From Deltaproteobacteria bacterium Ga0077550 (GTDB lineage Bacteria > Myxococcota_A > Polyangia > Nannocystales > Nannocystaceae): a stretch of 53,228 nucleotides of DNA. Both the position numbers and the translations under genes were made by a program. This document shows, piece by piece, positions 49,303-53,228 of this stretch. Each line of letters begins with the position of its first letter. The first letter of the stretch is position 1. The notes below the pieces were generated by a model. It saw only the letters and a program-made list of their open reading frames with translations. It searched no databases and was not told the DNA's origin. The DNA is taken from contig LNFB01000392.1 in NCBI GenBank assembly GCA_001464385.1, positions 1 through 53,228 of the forward strand, given 5' to 3'.

Positions 49303-51144
49303 GTGTCGGTCGCGAAAGGGGCACCGCTGGTCCGTACCGACTCCCGCCTGCGCGCGTTCGTTCGGCTGACGTGGCGATCCGCACTCGTCCTCGCGCTCGC
49401 AGCGGCCTTCGGTGTGTGGCTGATGCGCTGCGGCACGCCGTCGCGCACGCCGAAGGAGGAGGGCACGTTGCCCCGAGCGAGCGACGCGCGGCCCGGCGCG
49501 CCCCCGTGGGCCCCGCGCGCCGCGGTCGAGCCCGCCCCGGGCTGCACGGCCCAGGCGCGCCGCTCGTGCATCGAGGGCGACGTGTGGTGGATCGACAGCT
49601 GCGGCGTCGCGAACGGCGTCGCCGAGGAATGCGGGGCGCAGCGCTGCGTGCGGGACGCGTGCGAGATCGAGACGCCCAGCGACTGTGGAGACGTCTCCGA
49701 GCGCGGCCGCTGCCAGCGTGACCTCGCGCAGATCTGCCAGCACGGCCGGCGCTTCGAGGTCGACTGCCACGCGCTCGGCCAGCGCTGCGCGATGGCCAGC
49801 GATGGACCGGTGTGTCGCGAGGTCACCGCGGACGACTGCCGTGAGGATGCGCCCGCGCGCTGCGACGGCTCGACCCTTCGGCAGTGCCGCGAGGGCCGCT
49901 GGGTCGGCTTCGACTGCGAGGCGACCGGGGGCGTCTGCGTCCCTGGCGGCGGCCGCACCGCCGCGCGCTGTGTGTTCGCGCTACCGGTCCTCGACGCCGA
50001 CTGCGGCGCCTGCGGCTGCCCGCCCGAGGCGGCCGCGGAGGTGTGCGACGGCGTCGACAACGACCAGGATGCGGCGATCGACGAGGACGCGCCGTGCGGC
50101 CCCGTGCCGATCATCGCGTTCGTCATCGAGGGCGACGGCGACGATCTCACCGACGACGACATCGCAGCCGCGATCGACGAGACCAACGCGGCGTTCACCC
50201 GCGACGACGGTTTCGGTCTCGCGTTCGAGCTGCGGAGCATCGAGCGGATCGATGAGCCCGCGTGGCGCGAGCTCGACTCGAACGACCTCGAGGTCCTCCT
50301 GCGCACCGATCGGCTGCGCGTCCCCTCGGAGGACTTCTACATCCCCGTGGTGTTCACCGAGACCGTGCTGGCGGCCTCGGTGCCGCGGCCTGGGCTGTCG
50401 ACAGTACCCAACGGCATGTGCGGCCACACGCGCCGCATCTGGGACCGTCAGCCCCCGGTCGGGCTCGTGGCCGTCGCGGAGCAACGCTGGCCCACGACGC
50501 TCGCGCACGAGCTCGGGCACTTCCTCGGCCTGTGCCACACCCACGAGGCGCCGCCGCCGATCGAGCAGGTCCAGGCCGGGACCGAGTCCCTCGCCGACGC
50601 GCCCTCGTGCGCGGCCGAGTGCGAGGCCGGCCCCGATGGCGTCTGCGATACGCCGGTCGATCCGGGCCCGGCCGAGTGCAGCGTCGACCCCGAGTGCCTG
50701 GTCCACTGCACCACCGGAGACCGGCCCGATCCGGGCAACATGATGGCGTACTACCCCGAGTGCCGGGTGTCGTTCACCGAGGAGCAGGCCAAGCTGATGC
50801 GCGAGGTCCTCGCGCTGCGACGCGGCTGGCACCCGTGCACGGCGGGCGAGTGCACCTGCGAACCGACCGCGGCGACGTGCCCGACCCAGATGACGTGCCG
50901 CCCCTTCGCCGAGGCGGGCGGCACTGCGTGGCGCTGCGATCTCGACGGCCCGGCCGTCCCGGGCGGTCGCTGCGAGGGCGGCAGCGAGTGTGGAGGCGGA
51001 TCGATCTGCGTGCACACGCCCGAAGGCGAGGGCCACTGCGCGCGGACGTGCGATGCGTCCGCGCCGCGGACGGGCTGCTCGTGTCGCGCGATCACGACCC
51101 CCGAGGTGGCCGTGTGCGCCGAGGATCTGCAGCGCGGCCCCTGA
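49303..51144 (+). CDS. Membrane-anchored zinc metalloprotease (gluzincin/metzincin-type HExxHxxGxxH)
   Basis: A 613-residue protein from a GTG start. One N-terminal hydrophobic helix (about 26-42, SALVLALAAAFGVWLMRC) anchors it; the C is preceded by Arg, so a normal lipobox is absent. A Cys-rich region follows (for example CTAQARRSCIEGDVWWIDSC, CRQCREGRW-like pairs) and a MopE-like acidic motif (EVCDGVDNDQDAAIDED). The protease core has H402-E403-L-G-H406-F-L-G409-L-C-H412, the metzincin zinc motif, and a Met-turn candidate PGNMMAYYPECRVSFTEEQA. This resembles M43 (pappalysin-like) peptidases. A Cys-rich tail ends the chain. It is divergent from the fds operon. Predicted exported and cleaving extracellular protein. 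Confidence 0.85.
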   Translation: MSVAKGAPLVRTDSRLRAFVRLTWRSALVLALAAAFGVWLMRCGTPSRTPKEEGTLPRASDARPGAPPWAPRAAVEPAPGCTAQARRSCIEGDVWWIDSCGVANGVAEECGAQRCVRDACEIETPSDCGDVSERGRCQRDLAQICQHGRRFEVDCHALGQRCAMASDGPVCREVTADDCREDAPARCDGSTLRQCREGRWVGFDCEATGGVCVPGGGRTAARCVFALPVLDADCGACGCPPEAAAEVCDGVDNDQDAAIDEDAPCGPVPIIAFVIEGDGDDLTDDDIAAAIDETNAAFTRDDGFGLAFELRSIERIDEPAWRELDSNDLEVLLRTDRLRVPSEDFYIPVVFTETVLAASVPRPGLSTVPNGMCGHTRRIWDRQPPVGLVAVAEQRWPTTLAHELGHFLGLCHTHEAPPPIEQVQAGTESLADAPSCAAECEAGPDGVCDTPVDPGPAECSVDPECLVHCTTGDRPDPGNMMAYYPECRVSFTEEQAKLMREVLALRRGWHPCTAGECTCEPTAATCPTQMTCRPFAEAGGTAWRCDLDGPAVPGGRCEGGSECGGGSICVHTPEGEGHCARTCDASAPRTGCSCRAITTPEVAVCAEDLQRGP

Positions 51145-51241
51145 CTCCGGTGCGGTGACGCGTCCCGATCGGTCCCCAAAGCGCGCCGTGGACGCGGTGC
51201 ATCACAGACGACGGGGTGCGATCGCTGCTACGTACTCCAGC

Positions 51242-51823
51242 GTGGGCCCCCACCTGCGCGCCTACCTCGATCGCCTCCCCGCGGGGCTCGACAGCTACCC
51301 CGAGTGCCGGGCGAAGGCGTCGTTGTATCGCGGCATGATCGACGGACTCGGCGTCGACCCAGCCGGCCTCGCGCCCGAGCTCGTCGATCTGCTCGAGCAG
51401 CCGCGACCCGTCACCGACTGGATCCCCGAGGTCTACAGCCACGCGATCCTGCTCGCGCAATACGACCAGCACTTCGACGACGTCGACGTGTTCGCTGCGC
51501 ACTGCTACGCGTACCAACACCGGATGTGGTCGAGCAAGCTGTACGCGTTCATGATGCGCTTCGTCAGCCCGCCGCGCCTGATCGCCAGCACCTCGCAGCG
51601 GTGGGCGCAGTTCCACCGCGGTAGTACGCTGCAGGCGACGCGCACGGGGGACGACAGCGCGGAGGTCGTGCTCGAGACACCGCCCTGGATCTACGACGAG
51701 GTCTCGCTCCGCGCCTTGAGCGAGGGCATGCGCGCGGTCCTCGATCGCAGCGCGATCCCGACGACGCTCACCTTCCTCTCGCAGGAGCCGAGCATCGCCC
51801 GCTGGTCGGTCCGCTGGCGGTGA
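51242..51823 (+). CDS. Unrecognised cytosolic protein
   Basis: A 193-residue protein without signal peptide or membrane helix. Notable stretches are RAYLDRLPAGLDSYPECRAK, EVYSHAILLAQYDQHFDDVD and YAYQHRMWSSKLYAFMMRFV, followed by SPPRLIASTSQRWAQFHRGS and a beta-rich end (TLTFLSQEPSIARWSVRW). The 'P..L......W..FH..G.L' part resembles proteins that myxobacteria carry in many copies (DUF2378-like group), but I cannot confirm this. GTG at 51242 or GTG at 51188 could be the start; the first was preferred because the extra residues are basic and poorly ordered. It follows the metalloprotease gene by 97 bases. Confidence 0.6.
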   Translation: MGPHLRAYLDRLPAGLDSYPECRAKASLYRGMIDGLGVDPAGLAPELVDLLEQPRPVTDWIPEVYSHAILLAQYDQHFDDVDVFAAHCYAYQHRMWSSKLYAFMMRFVSPPRLIASTSQRWAQFHRGSTLQATRTGDDSAEVVLETPPWIYDEVSLRALSEGMRAVLDRSAIPTTLTFLSQEPSIARWSVRWR

Positions 51824-51874
51824 TCGAGGCAGCACCGCAACAACGTCCGTGATCGGCCGACGGTCGGGAACGCG

Positions 51875-52786
51875 ATGCCGTCGACGACGCATGAGCTGTT
51901 GGTGCAGATCCTCCGCGAACAGCCGAAGGTGATCCTCGAGCTCCTACGCGGCGTGCTCGGCGACGCCGCCGAGGCCCCGTATGAACTGCTCCCCATCCCC
52001 GCGACGCTCGCGGACCTCGAGCCCGCGGAGTTCCGCGCCGACCTCGTCCTGCGCGGCGGAGGCCCCGAAGGACAGAAGCCCGAGCGGGCCATGGTCGTCG
52101 AGGTCCAGCTTCACGTCGACGACGACAAGCGCTTCAGCTGGCCGTTCTACCTCGTGGGACTCCGCGTGCGCCTGCGATGTCCCGTAATGCTCGTCGTCCT
52201 GACGCTGGACGATACGGTGGCGAGGTGGGCCGCCCGCCCCATCGACCTCGATGGCCGGGCCTCGGCCGTGTTTCCCGTCGTGCTGGGGCCGACGGATGTC
52301 CCCGCGGTGACCGATGCCGCCATGGCTCGCGCGCTGCCCGAGCTCGCCGTCGTCTCCGTGCTCGCCCACGCCGATCGCCCCGACGCTGCGCTCGTCGGTC
52401 GGGCCCTGCTCGAGGCCTGTCGCGACCTCGACGATGCTCGCGCGCGCCTGTACACTGACGTGGTCTTCGCCTTCCTGAACGACGCCGCCCGACGTGCCAT
52501 CGAGGCCGACATGCAAATCGACAACTACGAGTACCAGAGTGAGTTCGCCCGCCGCTTCCTCGCGCAGGGCCGCGAAGAAGGCCGCGAAGAAGGCCGTGAA
52601 GAAGGCCGCGAAGAGGGCCGACTCGAGGCCCTCGCGGCGGCGATCGTCGAGGTGCTCGCGGTGCGGGGCCTCGCGGTCGACGACGCCGCTCGCGGCCGGA
52701 TCACCGCATGCCGCGACGCCACGCAGCTCCATGTCTGGCTCGCCGCCGCCGTGACCGCCGACACCGTCGAGCGGCTGCTCGGGTAG
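51875..52786 (+). CDS. Rpn/PD-(D/E)XK nuclease-family transposase-like protein
   Basis: A 303-residue protein resembling the Rpn (recombination-promoting nuclease)/PDDEXK group. The N-terminal core has FRADLVLRGGG and AMVVEVQLHVDDDKRFSWPF, which fits the D...E-x-Q/K catalytic pattern of the fold (D in RADL, E-V-Q in VVEVQLHVD). A helix follows, with FLNDAARRAIEADMQIDN, and then a tandem GREE repeat (GREEGREEGREEGREEGR) encoded by four 12-bp units, as often seen in this family. The final part is helical. Members are thought to nick DNA or act in recombination; no inverted repeats are nearby, so it is not part of a recognisable insertion sequence. Confidence 0.8.
   Translation: MPSTTHELLVQILREQPKVILELLRGVLGDAAEAPYELLPIPATLADLEPAEFRADLVLRGGGPEGQKPERAMVVEVQLHVDDDKRFSWPFYLVGLRVRLRCPVMLVVLTLDDTVARWAARPIDLDGRASAVFPVVLGPTDVPAVTDAAMARALPELAVVSVLAHADRPDAALVGRALLEACRDLDDARARLYTDVVFAFLNDAARRAIEADMQIDNYEYQSEFARRFLAQGREEGREEGREEGREEGRLEALAAAIVEVLAVRGLAVDDAARGRITACRDATQLHVWLAAAVTADTVERLLG
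52568..52615 (+). repeat. Four 12-bp tandem repeats (coding, GREE)
   Basis: Four contiguous 12-base units start at 52568, 52580, 52592 and 52604. Units one and two are GGCCGCGAAGAA; unit three has a single base change (cgc to cgt) and unit four another (gaa to gag), both silent. They encode GREE. Such length-variable repeats occur in Rpn-family proteins and can change length by slippage. Confidence 0.9.
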
Positions 52787-52800
52787 TCCTGGGGACTCGC

Positions 52801-53202
52801 TCACGCGACGGCGGCGCGACGGCGCGCGTCGGACTCGCGGGAGTCGAGCGCCTCCTCGAGGGCCCGGTCGCGCACCATCCGTCGACGCAGCACCAGGGGC
52901 GCGGCGTGGATGCGGAGCAGCGTCTCGTCGGCGCTCGAGCTCGTCACCTCGACCGCCAAGTCCACCCGGGTCGCGCCCTCGCCCAGGACGATCCGCAGCA
53001 CCAGCAGCTGCTCGGGCACCAGGAACAGGCGCACGCCGCGGGCGGCGACCACGTGCAGCGCGTCCGGCCCGAGGTCGCGCAAGACGACGGGGACCTCGCG
53101 GCCCGCGACCAACAGCGACACCCGCGGCGTCCCCGACTCGGCGAGTTCTGCGGGGGGCAGGCAGCGGTGCAGCAGCTCGTCGACGGCAACGGTGACGGTC
53201 AT
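52801..53202 (-). CDS. Small hypothetical protein, possibly PilZ-like
   Basis: A 133-residue protein, mostly beta-strand: VSLLVAGREVPVVLRDLGPD then ALHVVAARGVRLFLVPEQLL and VDLAVEVTSSSADETLLRIH, ending in a basic helix (RRRMVRDRALEEALDSRESD). The layout 'V.DLG..G.....' could be a PilZ-like barrel, but the RxxxR signature needed for cyclic-di-GMP binding is not evident. No signal peptide. ATG at 53202 is close to the right edge of the window. Function not assigned. Confidence 0.6.
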   Translation of the reverse strand: MTVTVAVDELLHRCLPPAELAESGTPRVSLLVAGREVPVVLRDLGPDALHVVAARGVRLFLVPEQLLVLRIVLGEGATRVDLAVEVTSSSADETLLRIHAAPLVLRRRMVRDRALEEALDSRESDARRRAAVA

Positions 53203-53228
53203 GGAACCCCGGCGGCACGTTCATGGAA

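Overview
The window is very GC-rich, densely coded DNA that looks chromosomal and most likely comes from a myxobacterium (Myxococcota, probably a Nannocystis/Plesiocystis-like member of Polyangia). I base this on gene content. There are four Hanks-type Ser/Thr kinases, three of them with a membrane segment followed by TPR-like repeats. There is a sigma factor of the kind found in Myxococcales, and two exported proteins end in MYXO-CTERM-like tails (Gly/Cys motif, hydrophobic helix, Arg cluster). Many lipoproteins are low-complexity and acidic or Cys-rich. I saw no tRNA, rRNA, insertion sequence, prophage or CRISPR array.

Layout. 0-9.2 kb: the end of a probable VWA-type secreted protein, a two-domain VOC protein, an HD phosphohydrolase, two small membrane proteins, a TPR kinase, and a DTW-domain tRNA-modification gene translationally coupled to a short MurJ-like flippase. 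9.2-18.1 kb: a ParE-type toxin-antitoxin pair, a lipoprotein, a second TPR kinase, and a two-gene operon for a pentaheme cytochrome c and an FG-GAP/UnbV-like surface protein, both with MYXO-CTERM-like tails. 18.1-20.5 kb: a cytochrome P450 and its TetR-family regulator, preceded by a perfect 26-bp palindrome that is almost certainly the operator. 20.6-27.3 kb: a phosphodiester glycosidase coupled to a kinase that carries an N-terminal anti-sigma-type zinc finger, then a lipoprotein and a Myxococcales-type sigma factor with a small direct-repeat array upstream.

27.3-41.3 kb is mostly exported proteins: LDL-receptor class A-like repeats, a PLAT-like protein, lamin-tail, VWA and beta-propeller lipoproteins. 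It is interrupted by aconitase (acnA) and a fourth kinase. 41.4-43.2 kb: an SPFH/stomatin protein and two small proteins. 43.3-49.2 kb: an NAD-dependent molybdenum formate dehydrogenase operon (fdsG-fdsB-fdsA-fdsD) ending in a SAM methyltransferase. 49.3-53.2 kb: a gluzincin-like metalloprotease, an unrecognised protein, an Rpn-type PD-(D/E)XK protein with a GREE repeat, and a small hypothetical protein.

Together the genes suggest a predatory or saprophytic soil or marine bacterium with heavy investment in cell-surface proteins and phosphorylation signalling. Central metabolism is represented only by AcnA and formate oxidation. The most unusual items are the four-cysteine LDLa-like repeats, the cytochrome/UnbV surface operon, the zinc-finger kinase coupled to a phosphodiester glycosidase beside a sigma factor, and the P450-TetR operator.
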